Shown in pieces: positions 46,731-54,927 of a DNA stretch of 64,000 nucleotides (position 1 is the first letter of the stretch; every line of letters begins with the position of its first letter). The stretch comes from Polaromonas sp. AER18D-145 (GTDB lineage: Bacteria; Pseudomonadota; Gammaproteobacteria; Burkholderiales; Burkholderiaceae_C), in assembly GCF_002379095.1 (NCBI RefSeq), contig NZ_NBZV01000004.1, positions 62,001 through 126,000 on the forward strand. Reading direction: 5' to 3'. A model generated the notes under the pieces. It made no database searches and was not told the DNA's origin. It was given only the letters and a program-made list of their open reading frames with translations. A program made the translations under genes and the position numbers.

Positions 46731-46765
46731 AGGACCTGTCTGCCAAGCACTGGCGGACAGGTCCT
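46731..46765 (+). promoter_or_regulatory. Long hairpin upstream of the marR-like gene
   Basis: AGGACCTGTCTGCCA (46731-46745) and TGGCGGACAGGTCCT (46751-46765) form a 15-bp stem with one mismatch and a five-base loop, 33 bp before the GTG start of the regulator. It may be a leader structure or a repeat. No U-tract follows, so it is not a normal terminator. Confidence 0.6.
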
Positions 46766-46798
46766 TGAAGCCAGGGTCGACGAGAAATTTTTACTGCC

Positions 46799-47293
46799 GT
46801 GCTCACATTCCACAAACTCTCCCAACTTTATGCCCGCCCCGGCTTCCTGCTGCGCCGCGCACACCAGATATCGACCGCCGTTTTTGAGGACGAATGCCGC
46901 AGCGTGGGGCTGACACCGGCACAGTTCGGCGTGCTCAGCGTGCTGCGCGCCACGCCGGGGCTGGACCAGTCCACGCTGGCGCGTGCGCTGGGTTTCGACA
47001 AGGTGACGGTGCTGCGGGTGCTGCGCGGCCTGGAAACGCGGGGCCTGATAGAACGCGCGCCAGCACCGGCCAGTCGGCGCAATCTGGCGGTGTGCCTGTC
47101 AGCCGCGGGACAGAAGCTGCTCGAGCAGGCCCAGGAACCGGCCGACCGCGCCTATGACCGCCTGATGGCACCGTTGAGCAGGGCGCAACAGGGCCAGCTG
47201 CTGGAGTTGCTGCAATTGCTGACGATGGGGCTGGAAAACGACGCGCGCGCAGCGTTTGTTCCGCCGAACCAGGAAGCCGATGCGCAAGCCTGA
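46799..47293 (+). CDS. MarR family transcriptional regulator
   Basis: A 164-residue MarR-type regulator. The winged helix runs from LTPAQFGVLSVLRATPGLDQ through STLARALGFDKVTVLRVLRG (recognition helix) to ASRRNLAVCLSAAGQKLL (wing). GTG start at 46799. It is divergent from the Bug receptor and monooxygenase genes and is the likely repressor of that pair, with an aromatic ligand as inducer. This is inference from arrangement. Confidence 0.82.
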   Translation: MLTFHKLSQLYARPGFLLRRAHQISTAVFEDECRSVGLTPAQFGVLSVLRATPGLDQSTLARALGFDKVTVLRVLRGLETRGLIERAPAPASRRNLAVCLSAAGQKLLEQAQEPADRAYDRLMAPLSRAQQGQLLELLQLLTMGLENDARAAFVPPNQEADAQA

Positions 47294-47329
47294 AGCCGGG
47301 CGTCCAGGCGCAAGCTGTTCAGTTAGCTC

Positions 47330-47410
47330 CGTTCACCCTGAGCTCGGCCTGTCCCGAGCTTGACGAAGGGTCGAAGGGCTGCAAGGCTTCGACAGGCTCA
47401 GCCCGAACGG
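47330..47410. repeat. Palindromic repeat, family B
   Basis: CCGTTCACCCTGAGCTCGGC at the left and GGCTTCGACAGGCTCAGCCC then GAACGG at the right form inverted arms. It lies between the convergent marR-like and moaE genes and could end both transcripts. Confidence 0.8.
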
Positions 47411-47428
47411 CATGTGAACAGTATTGCG

Positions 47429-47989
47429 TTAGGCATTGGAGGCCTGGATGCCCCACTTGGCCAGTGCCGCGTCGTCGCTGACCCGTGCATCAACCCAGCG
47501 CGCGCCGTCCGGCGTCTGCTCTTTTTTCCAGAACGGCGCCTGGGTCTTGAGGTAGTCCATCAGGAACTCGCAGGCCTGGAAACTCTCGCCGCGGTGCGCC
47601 GAGGTCACGGCCACCATGACCACCTGGTCCAGCGGCTGCAGCAGCCCGACGCGGTGGATCACGCGGGCACCGAAAATATCGAAGCGCACCATGGCCTCGT
47701 CAATCATGGCCTCGATGGCTTTTTCCGTCATGCCGGGGTAATGCTCGAGTTCCATGGAAAGCACTTCGGGCACAGCCGTCGAACGCAGCGAAGGGCCGCC
47801 CCGAGCAAGTTCAGCCCCCTCGGGGGGCAGCGAGGACACGTCAGTGCCGAGCGTGGGGGCCATATTGCGGTCGCGCACCGTGCCAATGAAGCTGCAGACG
47901 GCACCGACGCGCTTGTCGTTGGCGCGCAGCGCGGCGATCTCCCCGGCGAGATTGAAGTCGCCGGTCTGGATGTTCACGCGATCGGCCAT
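47429..47989 (-). CDS. moaE: Molybdopterin synthase large subunit MoaE, with repeat-derived insert
   Basis: Catalytic subunit of molybdopterin synthase, which with MoaD adds two sulfurs to precursor Z (cPMP). The 186-residue protein has CSFIGTVRDRN, then LEHYPGMTEKAIEAMIDEA, HRVGLLQ and VAVTSAHRGESFQACEFLMD, all typical. Between RDRN and LSMELEHYPG there are about 35 extra residues (43-77, for example GTDVSSLPPEGAELARGG). These are encoded by a family C repeat and are absent from usual MoaE (about 150 residues). The insert lies in a loop near the MoaD-binding side. Last gene of mobB-moeA-moaD-moaE. Confidence 0.92.
   Translation of the reverse strand: MADRVNIQTGDFNLAGEIAALRANDKRVGAVCSFIGTVRDRNMAPTLGTDVSSLPPEGAELARGGPSLRSTAVPEVLSMELEHYPGMTEKAIEAMIDEAMVRFDIFGARVIHRVGLLQPLDQVVMVAVTSAHRGESFQACEFLMDYLKTQAPFWKKEQTPDGARWVDARVSDDAALAKWGIQASNA
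47774..47861 (-). repeat. Family C repeat inside moaE
   Basis: On the minus strand: GCCCCCACGCTCGGCACTGA, then CGTGTCCTCGCTGCCCCCCG and AGGGGGCTGAACTTGC. The same GCCCCCACG...CTGCCCCCCGAGGGGGC pattern is intergenic at 51572-51645 and 63330-63398. The moaE reading frame passes through it without a stop. Confidence 0.85.
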
Positions 47990-47990
47990 C

Positions 47991-48242
47991 TCAGCCCCCT
48001 GTCACTGGCGGAAAGAAGGCGACTTCGCAGCCGTCCGTCAGCGCCGCCGATTCGTCGCTCATGACCTGGTTGAGCGCCATGCGCACCGACTTGCCGCGCG
48101 CCAGCGCCTCGGCATACGCCGGGCCGCGCGCGATCAGTTCGTCGCGCAGGGCGGCCAGGCTGGCGGCTGCGGTGACGATCTGCTCGCTGCCCTGCCCGAT
48201 GGCTTCACGCACGGACGCAAAATACCTGACGGTGATGTTCAT
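47991..48242 (-). CDS. moaD: Molybdopterin synthase sulfur carrier subunit MoaD
   Basis: An 83-residue ubiquitin-like sulfur carrier. It ends with the double glycine PVTGG, whose thiocarboxylate donates sulfur to MoaE. Start ATG at 48242 (MNITVRYFASVREA) overlaps the moeA stop by 4 bp; an ATG three codons upstream is the alternative. moaE starts one base after its stop. Confidence 0.93.
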   Translation of the reverse strand: MNITVRYFASVREAIGQGSEQIVTAAASLAALRDELIARGPAYAEALARGKSVRMALNQVMSDESAALTDGCEVAFFPPVTGG

Positions 48243-49513
48243 GCCAGCCATTCCGAAAAAGCGATGAAACGCACGGTGTCGCCATGCGCGATGGTCTGGC
48301 CCGACGGGTTGTCCACCACGCCGTCGCCCCAGACCGCCGAGGTCAGCACGCCCGAACTCTGGTTGGGAAACAGGTCCAGCCCGCCGCCGGCATTGCGCCG
48401 CACCCGCAGGAATTCACGGCGTTTATCGGCCCGGGGCCAGGTGAAATGGGCGGCAGCCGCTATTGATTTGGTAGCGACGTCAGGCACACCCTGGAGCCTG
48501 AGCAGAAAAGGCCGCACCAGCAGCAGGAAGGTCAGGAAGCTCGAGACCGGGTTGCCCGGCAGTCCCATGAAGTGCGCCGCACCGACCCGGCCATAGGCAA
48601 AGGGTTTGCCCGGCTTCATGGCAATCTGCCAGAGATCGAGCGAGCCGAGCTGCTGCACCGCCGGCTTGATGTGGTCTTCCTCGCCCACGGACACCCCGCC
48701 GCTGGTCAGGATCAGGTCATGGGCCTGGCTGGCGCTGCGCAGCGCGTCCAGCGTGGCGTCGCGCTGGTCCGGCACGATGCCCAGGTCGCTGACCTCGCAG
48801 CCCAGGCGCAGCAGCAAGGCGCGCAGAAAGAAACGGTTGGAGTTGTAGATGGCGCCGGGACGCATCTGTGCAGGCGCCACCTCGCCGGGCATCACCAGTT
48901 CATCGCCGGTGGAAAATAGCGCCACCCGCGGGCGCCGCGCCACCTGCAGCCGGTCCATGCCAATACTGGCCGCCAGCCCAAGCGCTGCGGGCGTGAGTCG
49001 CTCACCTTTTGAGAGCACCGTGGCACCGCGCGTGACATCTTCACCGGCGCGGCGTATCCACTGGCCGGGCCTGGGAAGCTGCCGGACGCTGACATACCCT
49101 TCGCGATCGGCGAGCGGCTCGCAGTCTTCCTGCATCACCACCGCATCGGCGCCGGCCGGAATCGGCGCGCCGGTAAAAATGCGGGCAACCGTGCCGGGCT
49201 CCAGCGCGCTGCCGCTGCTGCCGGCCGCAATGCGTTGCGACACGCGCAGCACCACCCCCTCGTCGGCCAGCTCGGCGGCACGCACGGCATAACCGTCCAT
49301 GGCGCTGTTGTCTTCAGGCGGCACCTGCAGCGCCGAAACCACATCTTCGGCGAGCACCCGGCCGTCGGCGTCGAAGGTGGACACGGTGTCGCTGCCCGCC
49401 AGCGGCGTGGCGCGGCCCAGCAACTCGGCCAGCGCCTCGTCGAGGGCCTTAAGCAGCGGGCGCGTGGCCGGTTTCGCAGCGGGGGAAGTGGAGGTGAAGG
49501 CGGAAGCGTTCAT
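48239..49513 (-). CDS. moeA: Molybdopterin molybdenumtransferase MoeA
   Basis: Inserts molybdate into adenylylated molybdopterin. The 424-residue protein has PPEDNSAMDGYAVRAAEL, PAGADAVVMQED, RRAGEDVTRG, the MoCF-binding SGGVSVGEEDHIKPA and MGLPGNPVSSFLTF. Start at 49513 overlaps mobB by 4 bp, and the stop overlaps moaD. Near residues 342-352 the frame reads VATKSIAAAA from a stretch resembling a family A repeat (48459-48499). Confidence 0.93.
   Translation of the reverse strand: MNASAFTSTSPAAKPATRPLLKALDEALAELLGRATPLAGSDTVSTFDADGRVLAEDVVSALQVPPEDNSAMDGYAVRAAELADEGVVLRVSQRIAAGSSGSALEPGTVARIFTGAPIPAGADAVVMQEDCEPLADREGYVSVRQLPRPGQWIRRAGEDVTRGATVLSKGERLTPAALGLAASIGMDRLQVARRPRVALFSTGDELVMPGEVAPAQMRPGAIYNSNRFFLRALLLRLGCEVSDLGIVPDQRDATLDALRSASQAHDLILTSGGVSVGEEDHIKPAVQQLGSLDLWQIAMKPGKPFAYGRVGAAHFMGLPGNPVSSFLTFLLLVRPFLLRLQGVPDVATKSIAAAAHFTWPRADKRREFLRVRRNAGGGLDLFPNQSSGVLTSAVWGDGVVDNPSGQTIAHGDTVRFIAFSEWLA
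48459..48499 (-). repeat. Possible family A repeat inside moeA
   Basis: Minus strand: GGCTCCAGGGTGTGCCTGAC, GTCGCTACCAAATCAATAGC. It keeps CTCCAG and the GCTAc-n-ATAGC hairpin end of the family but the middle is diverged. The gene frame stays open through it. Confidence 0.45.
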
Positions 49514-50043
49514 GCATACAACTCGGCGCAGTAGACAAATCGTTCGTGATTCTCGATCAACCAGCCCGCGACGGCATCGGCGTCGTTCAAATCCAGCACC
49601 GGCCTGAGGGTGGTTTCGGGCAGCCGGTCCGGCGAGTCGGTGGCAATCGCGACCACAAAATCGTCGTCCGGGTAACGCACCGGTTGGCCCGAGTCGGCGC
49701 GCCAGACCTCGACCTTGAGCAGGTCGCTGCTCTTGAAACCCTCCACCAGCACCCAGTCCACGCCTTCGTACAGCTCGGCGATCAGGTGGTGCACCGAGAG
49801 CACCCTCGGCTGCTCGAACTCGCGGATCAGCGCCAGCCGGTTGTCCGAGGCCACAACCACCTCGAAGGCCCCGGCCTGCCGGTGGCGCCAGGTGTCCTTG
49901 CCAGGCTGGTCGATGTCGAAGCTGTGGTGGGCATGTTTGACGACCGAGACCCGCAGGCCGCGCAGCTTGAGCGCAGGAATCAGGCTTTCCACCAGGGTGG
50001 TCTTGCCCGAACCGGAATAGCCGGCAAATGCAACAACGTTCAT
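49510..50043 (-). CDS. mobB: Molybdopterin-guanine dinucleotide adapter MobB
   Basis: A 177-residue P-loop GTP-binding protein, with Walker A GYSGSGKT at residues 8-15, KHAHHSFDIDQPGKDTWRH and the Walker B-like DWVLVEGFKSS. MobB supports attachment of a nucleotide to the molybdenum cofactor. First gene of mobB-moeA-moaD-moaE, all joined by overlaps of 4, 4 and a gap of 1 bp. It follows thrC by 78 bp occupied by a repeat. Confidence 0.9.
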   Translation of the reverse strand: MNVVAFAGYSGSGKTTLVESLIPALKLRGLRVSVVKHAHHSFDIDQPGKDTWRHRQAGAFEVVVASDNRLALIREFEQPRVLSVHHLIAELYEGVDWVLVEGFKSSDLLKVEVWRADSGQPVRYPDDDFVVAIATDSPDRLPETTLRPVLDLNDADAVAGWLIENHERFVYCAELYA

Positions 50044-50059
50044 AAACTGTCTTTGGCCG

Positions 50060-50121
50060 ATCCTGATTTGCTACCAATACCATAGCTACCTGCGCCCACG
50101 CTTAAAGGGCTGGAGGCCAAT
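50060..50121 (-). repeat. Short palindromic repeat, family A
   Basis: On the minus strand: GGCCTCCAGCCCTTTAAGCG, TGGGCGCAGGTAGCTATGGT, ATTGGTAGC. One of the best copies, between thrC and mobB. Confidence 0.75.
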
Positions 50122-51570
50122 TCAGTCCACATGACTGGCGATGTAGGCCTTCACCGCGGCCGCATCGGCCGGCATCAGCTGCACACGTTTGGGCAGGGCC
50201 TCGATGCCTTCAAACCGGGCGGGCCGCGGCGGCAACTGGCCCAGCGCCTCCTCGATGGTGGCGGAAAACTTGATCGGCAAGGCCGTCTCCAGCACGATCA
50301 TGGGCACGCCGGCCAGCAGGTGTTCGCGCGCGACTTTCAGGCCGTCCGCGGTGTGGGTGTCGATCATGGTGCCGAAACGCGCAAAGGTGTCGCGAATCGT
50401 CTGCAGCCTGTCGGCGTGGGTGCTTTTGCCGCTGGCAAAGCCGTAGTGCCGGGCGGCCGACTGGAAGGTCGTGTCGCCGCTCAGGTCGAAGCGGCCCTGC
50501 GTGGACAGCTGCGCGCCGAACAGGTCGGCGACACGCGCCGCATCACGCCCGAGCAGGTCGAACACAAAACGCTCGAAGTTCGAGGCCTTGGAAATGTCCA
50601 TCGACGGGCTGGAGGTCTCGTGCGTGTCGGCGCTGGCCCGCACGCGGTACACGCCGGTACGAAAGAACTCGTCAAGCACGTCGTTTTCGTTGGTGGCGAC
50701 GACCAGCTTGTCGATGGGCAGGCCCATCATGCGTGCCACATGGCCGGCACAGACGTTGCCGAAGTTGCCCGAGGGCACGGTGAAGCGGACCTTCTGGACT
50801 TCCGTTCGGGCTGAGCCTGTCGAAGCCTGCGTCGCCTGGAAATAACCGGCAAAGTAGTAGACGACCTGCGCCAACAAGCGCGCCCAGTTGATCGAGTTGA
50901 CGGTGCCTATCTTGTAGGTGCGCTTGAAGTCCAGGTCGTTGGACACGGCCTTGACGATGTCCTGACAGTCGTCGAACACGCCCTCGATCGCAATGTTGTG
51001 GATGTTGGCGTCCTGCAGGCTGAACATCTGGGCCTGCTGGAAGGGGCTCATGCGGCCCTGCGGCGAGGTCATGAAGACCCGCACGCCCTTCTTGCCGCGC
51101 ATTGCGTATTCGGCGGCGCTGCCGGTGTCGCCACTGGTCGCGCCCAGGATGTTGAGCTCTTCGCCGCGGCGCGCCAGTTCGTACTCGAACAGGTTGCCCA
51201 GCAGTTGCATGGCCATGTCCTTGAAGGCCAGGGTCGGGCCGTTGGACAAGGCCTCCAGATACAGGCCGGGCTCGAGCTGGCGCAGGGGCACGATCTCGGG
51301 CGTGCCGAACACCGCTTCGGTGTAGGTCTTGCGGCAGAGGGCTTTCAGGTCGGCGGCAGGAATGTCGTCGATGTAGAGCGACAGCACTTCAAAAGCCAGG
51401 TCGGCATACCCCGCGTCGCGGTAGACGGCGCGCCACTTCTCCAGCGTGGCGGCGTCGACCTGCGGGTAGGTTTCGGGCAGGTAGAGGCCGCCGTCGGGCG
51501 CCAGGCCCTCGAGCAGGATCTCGCAGAACTGCTTGCGGTCCGCGTGGCCGCGGGTCGAGAGGTATTTCAT
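50122..51570 (-). CDS. thrC: Threonine synthase ThrC, with repeat-derived insert
   Basis: Converts O-phosphohomoserine to threonine with PLP. The 482-residue protein has the PLP lysine Lys117 in SNGPTLAFKDMAMQLL, ATSGDTGSAA for phosphate binding and VPSGNFGNVCAG. Between YYFAGYFQAT and KVRFTVPSGNFG there are about ten extra residues, QASTGSARTEVQ, encoded by a half family B repeat. The usual protein goes almost directly from one to the other. It lies in alaA-hom-thrC order, 79 bp after hom. Confidence 0.93.
   Translation of the reverse strand: MKYLSTRGHADRKQFCEILLEGLAPDGGLYLPETYPQVDAATLEKWRAVYRDAGYADLAFEVLSLYIDDIPAADLKALCRKTYTEAVFGTPEIVPLRQLEPGLYLEALSNGPTLAFKDMAMQLLGNLFEYELARRGEELNILGATSGDTGSAAEYAMRGKKGVRVFMTSPQGRMSPFQQAQMFSLQDANIHNIAIEGVFDDCQDIVKAVSNDLDFKRTYKIGTVNSINWARLLAQVVYYFAGYFQATQASTGSARTEVQKVRFTVPSGNFGNVCAGHVARMMGLPIDKLVVATNENDVLDEFFRTGVYRVRASADTHETSSPSMDISKASNFERFVFDLLGRDAARVADLFGAQLSTQGRFDLSGDTTFQSAARHYGFASGKSTHADRLQTIRDTFARFGTMIDTHTADGLKVAREHLLAGVPMIVLETALPIKFSATIEEALGQLPPRPARFEGIEALPKRVQLMPADAAAVKAYIASHVD
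50802..50829 (-). repeat. Family B half-repeat inside thrC
   Basis: Minus strand CAGGCTTCGACAGGCTCAGC then CCGAACGG, nearly identical to one arm of the intergenic copies at 25497 and 47385. It is read in frame as QASTGSART. Confidence 0.85.
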
Positions 51571-51571
51571 A

Positions 51572-51645
51572 GCCCGCCCGGCCGCCCGAAGGGCAATGAA
51601 CGCCCCCTCGGGGGGCAGAGAACGGAGTGAACGTGGGGGCTGTAC
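51572..51645. repeat. Family C repeat between hom and thrC
   Basis: Includes GCCCCCTCGGGGGGCAGAGA then ACGGAGTGAACGTGGGGGC. It is intergenic within the hom-thrC unit and matches the in-gene copy of moaE and the copy at 63330. Confidence 0.8.
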
Positions 51646-51649
51646 ATAT

Positions 51650-52978
51650 TCAGGCGAGTTCTTCCTTGCGGATGCGCGTGATGGGCGAGAGCACGGTGGT
51701 CAGCGCCTGCATCTGCGCGAGCGCGCCGTTCATCTTCGCCTCGACACAGTCGTGCGTCAGGATGATCAGGTCGGTCTGGGTCGATCCCTCGCCGCCGACC
51801 TCGTCGGCTTCGCGCTGCAGCATCGCGTCAATGCTGATGCCGGCTTCGGCCAGGATGCCGGTGACCCTGGCCAGCACGCCGGCTTCGTCGGCCACGTTCA
51901 GGCGCAGGTAATAACTCGTGACCACCTCACTCATGGACAGCACCGGCATGTCGCTCATGGACTGCGGCTGGAAGGCCAGATGCGGCACGCGCTGCGCGGC
52001 CTCGGCGCCGTGCAGGCGCGCGATGTCCACCAGGTCGGCAATCACCGCGCTGGCAGTCGGCTCGCTGCCGGCGCCCTTGCCGTAATACAGCGTGGTGCCA
52101 ACGGCATCACCCTGCACCATCACCGCGTTCATGGCGCCCTCGACATTGGCGATCAGGCGCTTGGCCGGCACCAGGCTGGGGTGCACCCGCAGCTCGATCC
52201 CTTTGGCCGTGCGCTTGGTGATGCCCAGCAGCTTGATGCGGTAACCCAGCTGCTCGGCATATTTGATGTCCTGCGCGCCCAGCTTGGTGATGCCCTCGAC
52301 GTAGGCCTTGTCGAACTGCACCGGGATGCCAAAGGCGATCGCCGACATCAGCGTGGCCTTGTGCGCGGCGTCCACGCCTTCGATGTCGAAGGTCGGATCG
52401 GCTTCGGCGTACCCGAGGCGCTGCGCTTCCTTCAGCACCACGTCGAAGTCCAGGCCCTTGTCGCGCATCTCGCTGAGGATGAAGTTGGTCGTGCCGTTGA
52501 TGATGCCGGCAATCCACTCGATGCGGTTGGCCGTCAGACCCTCGCGCAGCGCCTTGATGATGGGAATGCCGCCGGCGACGGCGGCTTCAAACGCCACCAT
52601 CACGCCGTGTTTGTGTGCGGCCGCGAAAATCTCGGTGCCGTGCACGGCCAGCAGGGCCTTGTTGGCCGTGACCACGTGTTTGCCCGCCGCGATCGCTTCC
52701 AGCACCAGTTGCCGGGCAATGCCGTAGCCGCCGATCAGCTCGATGATGATGTCGATCTCGGGATTGGCGATCACGGCTCTGGCATCGGCCACCACCGTCA
52801 CGCCAACACCGGCGGCCGCCTGCGCGCGTGCGGTGTCGAGGTCGGCCACCATGGCAATCTCTATGCTGCGGCCGGCGCGGCGGAAAATCTCCTCCTGGTT
52901 GCGCTTCAAAACGGTGAAGACACCGCTGCCCACGGTGCCCATGCCCAGCAGGCCTACCTTGATCGGTTTCAGATTCAT
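51650..52978 (-). CDS. hom: Homoserine dehydrogenase Hom
   Basis: Reduces aspartate semialdehyde to homoserine for threonine and methionine synthesis. The 442-residue protein has NAD(P)-binding VGLLGMGTVGSG at the N terminus, the catalytic-domain GIINGTTNFILSEM and EAQRLGYAEADPTFDIEGVD, and a C-terminal ACT domain (YYLRLNVADEAGVLARVTGI) that normally gives feedback control by threonine. Start 52978 (MNLKPIKVG) is chosen over in-frame Mets a few codons upstream. Follows alaA by 17 bp. Confidence 0.95.
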   Translation of the reverse strand: MNLKPIKVGLLGMGTVGSGVFTVLKRNQEEIFRRAGRSIEIAMVADLDTARAQAAAGVGVTVVADARAVIANPEIDIIIELIGGYGIARQLVLEAIAAGKHVVTANKALLAVHGTEIFAAAHKHGVMVAFEAAVAGGIPIIKALREGLTANRIEWIAGIINGTTNFILSEMRDKGLDFDVVLKEAQRLGYAEADPTFDIEGVDAAHKATLMSAIAFGIPVQFDKAYVEGITKLGAQDIKYAEQLGYRIKLLGITKRTAKGIELRVHPSLVPAKRLIANVEGAMNAVMVQGDAVGTTLYYGKGAGSEPTASAVIADLVDIARLHGAEAAQRVPHLAFQPQSMSDMPVLSMSEVVTSYYLRLNVADEAGVLARVTGILAEAGISIDAMLQREADEVGGEGSTQTDLIILTHDCVEAKMNGALAQMQALTTVLSPITRIRKEELA

Positions 52979-52995
52979 TGATGTCATGTGTCGGG

Positions 52996-54255
52996 TCATT
53001 TGAGAATGGGTTCGGCTACCGGCACGCTGGCCGGCTGCATGCTTTTTCTGCGGCTTTCCAGGAATTTGGCAATGCGGCCGATGGCCTCGCGCAGGTCTTC
53101 CTCATGCGGCAAAAAGACGATGCGGAAGTGGTCCGGCGCGGCCCAGTTGAAACCGGTGCCCTGCACCAGCATCACCTTGGTTTCCTTGAGCAGTTCCAGG
53201 AAAAACTGGCGGTCGTCGGTGATCGGGTACACCTTGGGGTCCAGCCGGGGGAACATGTAGAGTGCCGCACTCGGCTTGACGCAGCTCACGCCGGGAATCG
53301 CGGTGATCAGCTCGTAGGCCAGGTCGCGCTGGCGACGCAGGCGGCCGCCCTCGCCGGTGAGGTCGTTGATGCTCTGGTAACCGCCCAGCGCCGTCTGGAT
53401 GGCCCACTGGCCCGGCACGTTGGAGCACAGCTTCATGTTGGCCAGCATGTTCAGGCCCTCGATGTAGTCCTGCGCCTGCTTTTTCGGCCCGGACACCACC
53501 AGCCAGCCGGCGCGGTAGCCGCAGGAGCGGTAACTCTTGGACAGCGAGTTGAAGGTCAGCGTCAGCACATCGGTGGACAGGCTGGCGATCGCCGTGTGTT
53601 TGACGCCGTCGTACAGCACCTTGTCGTACACCTCGTCGGCCAGGATCACCAGGCCGTGTTCGCGCGCGATGCCGACGATGCCGCGCAACAGCTCATCGGA
53701 ATACAGCACGCCGGTCGGGTTGTTCGGGTTGATGACCACGATGCCCTTGGTCCGGGGCGTGATCTTGGCGCGAATGTCGTCGAGGTTGGGCATCCAGCCC
53801 TTGCTCTCGTCGCACAGGTAATGCACCGGCTTGCCGCCCGCCAGGCTGGTGGAGGCCGTCCACAGGGGGTAGTCGGGGGATGGCAACAGCAGCTCGTCGC
53901 CGTTGTCCAGCAAGGCGTTGGTCGCCATGGAAATCAGCTCGCTCGCGCCATTGCCCAGATAGATGTCGTCCAGCGTCACGCCCTTGATGCCCTGCCGCTG
54001 CGTTTCGTGCATCACGGCCTTGCGCGCCGCAAAAATGCCTTTGCTGTCCGAATAACCCGCCGAGGCCGGCAGGTTGCGGATCATGTCCTGCTGGACTTCT
54101 TCAGGCGCGTCAAAACCGAACACCGCGAGATTGCCGAGGTTGAGCTTGATGAGCTTTTGCCCTTCTTCCTCCATCTGCTTGGCGGCATCCATGATGGGAC
54201 CGCGGATGTCGTAAAGCACATTGGCCAGTTTGGCCGATTTGGTGATCAATTTCAT
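52996..54255 (-). CDS. alaA: AlaA-like alanine aminotransferase
   Basis: A 419-residue class I PLP aminotransferase very similar in pattern to E. coli AlaA (YfbQ), which makes alanine from pyruvate and glutamate. Shared segments include YDIRGPIMDAAKQMEEEG, PDYPLWTASTSLAGGK, VVINPNNPTGVLYS and the PLP lysine in SLSKSYRSCGYRAGW. Start at 54255 (MKLITKSAKLANV); the upstream extension is rejected. The 20 C-terminal residues are a variable tail. First gene of alaA-hom-thrC, an order common in Burkholderiales. Confidence 0.9.
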   Translation of the reverse strand: MKLITKSAKLANVLYDIRGPIMDAAKQMEEEGQKLIKLNLGNLAVFGFDAPEEVQQDMIRNLPASAGYSDSKGIFAARKAVMHETQRQGIKGVTLDDIYLGNGASELISMATNALLDNGDELLLPSPDYPLWTASTSLAGGKPVHYLCDESKGWMPNLDDIRAKITPRTKGIVVINPNNPTGVLYSDELLRGIVGIAREHGLVILADEVYDKVLYDGVKHTAIASLSTDVLTLTFNSLSKSYRSCGYRAGWLVVSGPKKQAQDYIEGLNMLANMKLCSNVPGQWAIQTALGGYQSINDLTGEGGRLRRQRDLAYELITAIPGVSCVKPSAALYMFPRLDPKVYPITDDRQFFLELLKETKVMLVQGTGFNWAAPDHFRIVFLPHEEDLREAIGRIAKFLESRRKSMQPASVPVAEPILK

Positions 54256-54404
54256 GGTCTGTGGTCGTTCTTCAGCAAACGCAAAGCCTGCAAAGGCGCA
54301 ATGGACGCAGGGGTAGGCGGAAATTGGGACGGAATCTATAATTTGACCACATAAAACCGCGATTTCGCCGGCCGGCAGCCCCCACCCCTCCTTCTGAACA
54401 CCGC

Positions 54405-54806
54405 ATGAAATTACAGCCCGACCGCCTCGACGTTCAATCCATTCTTGGCTACGGTCCCGGATGGATAGGCCTGGGCAACCAGGGGGTGGCCGAAAAAATA
54501 GAGCAGAGCATCGTGATCGGCTCACGCGGCGAAAAGTTCGCCTGGGACTGCGCCCGTTTCGAAGACCTCACGCCAGCGCACTTCGAGCGCCTGGCCGACA
54601 CCCGGCCCGAACTGGTGATTTTCGGCAGCGGCACCCGCCTGCGTTTTGCGCCGCCGGCCTTTTTACGCAGCCTGATGGCCGCGCGCATCGGCATCGAAAC
54701 CATGGACACGCTGGCAGCCTGCCGCACCTACAACATCCTCGCTGGCGAAGGCCGGATCGTACTGACCGCCCTGCTGATTGAGCCGCCGGATCGCGCCCAC
54801 GGGTGA
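54405..54806 (+). CDS. Mth938-like domain protein (DUF498)
   Basis: A 133-residue Mth938/DUF498 protein: VIGSRGEKFAWDC, PELVIFGSGTRLRF and MDTLAACRTYNILAGEGR match the family, which includes the mitochondrial NDUFAF3 assembly factor. The bacterial role is unclear. It is divergent from alaA. A TATAAT at 54337-54342 lies 62 bp before the ATG, without an obvious -35 partner. Confidence 0.8.
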   Translation: MKLQPDRLDVQSILGYGPGWIGLGNQGVAEKIEQSIVIGSRGEKFAWDCARFEDLTPAHFERLADTRPELVIFGSGTRLRFAPPAFLRSLMAARIGIETMDTLAACRTYNILAGEGRIVLTALLIEPPDRAHG

Positions 54807-54927
54807 GCGACCTGCTTTCAGGGTAAAATCTAGGGTTGCATTTGGTGCAACGTCGGGGGTTTGGCCCAAATTTTGCAGCCAAAGCCAACGACTTATCACA
54901 ATTACTTTTGTCAGGGGTCCACGCAGT

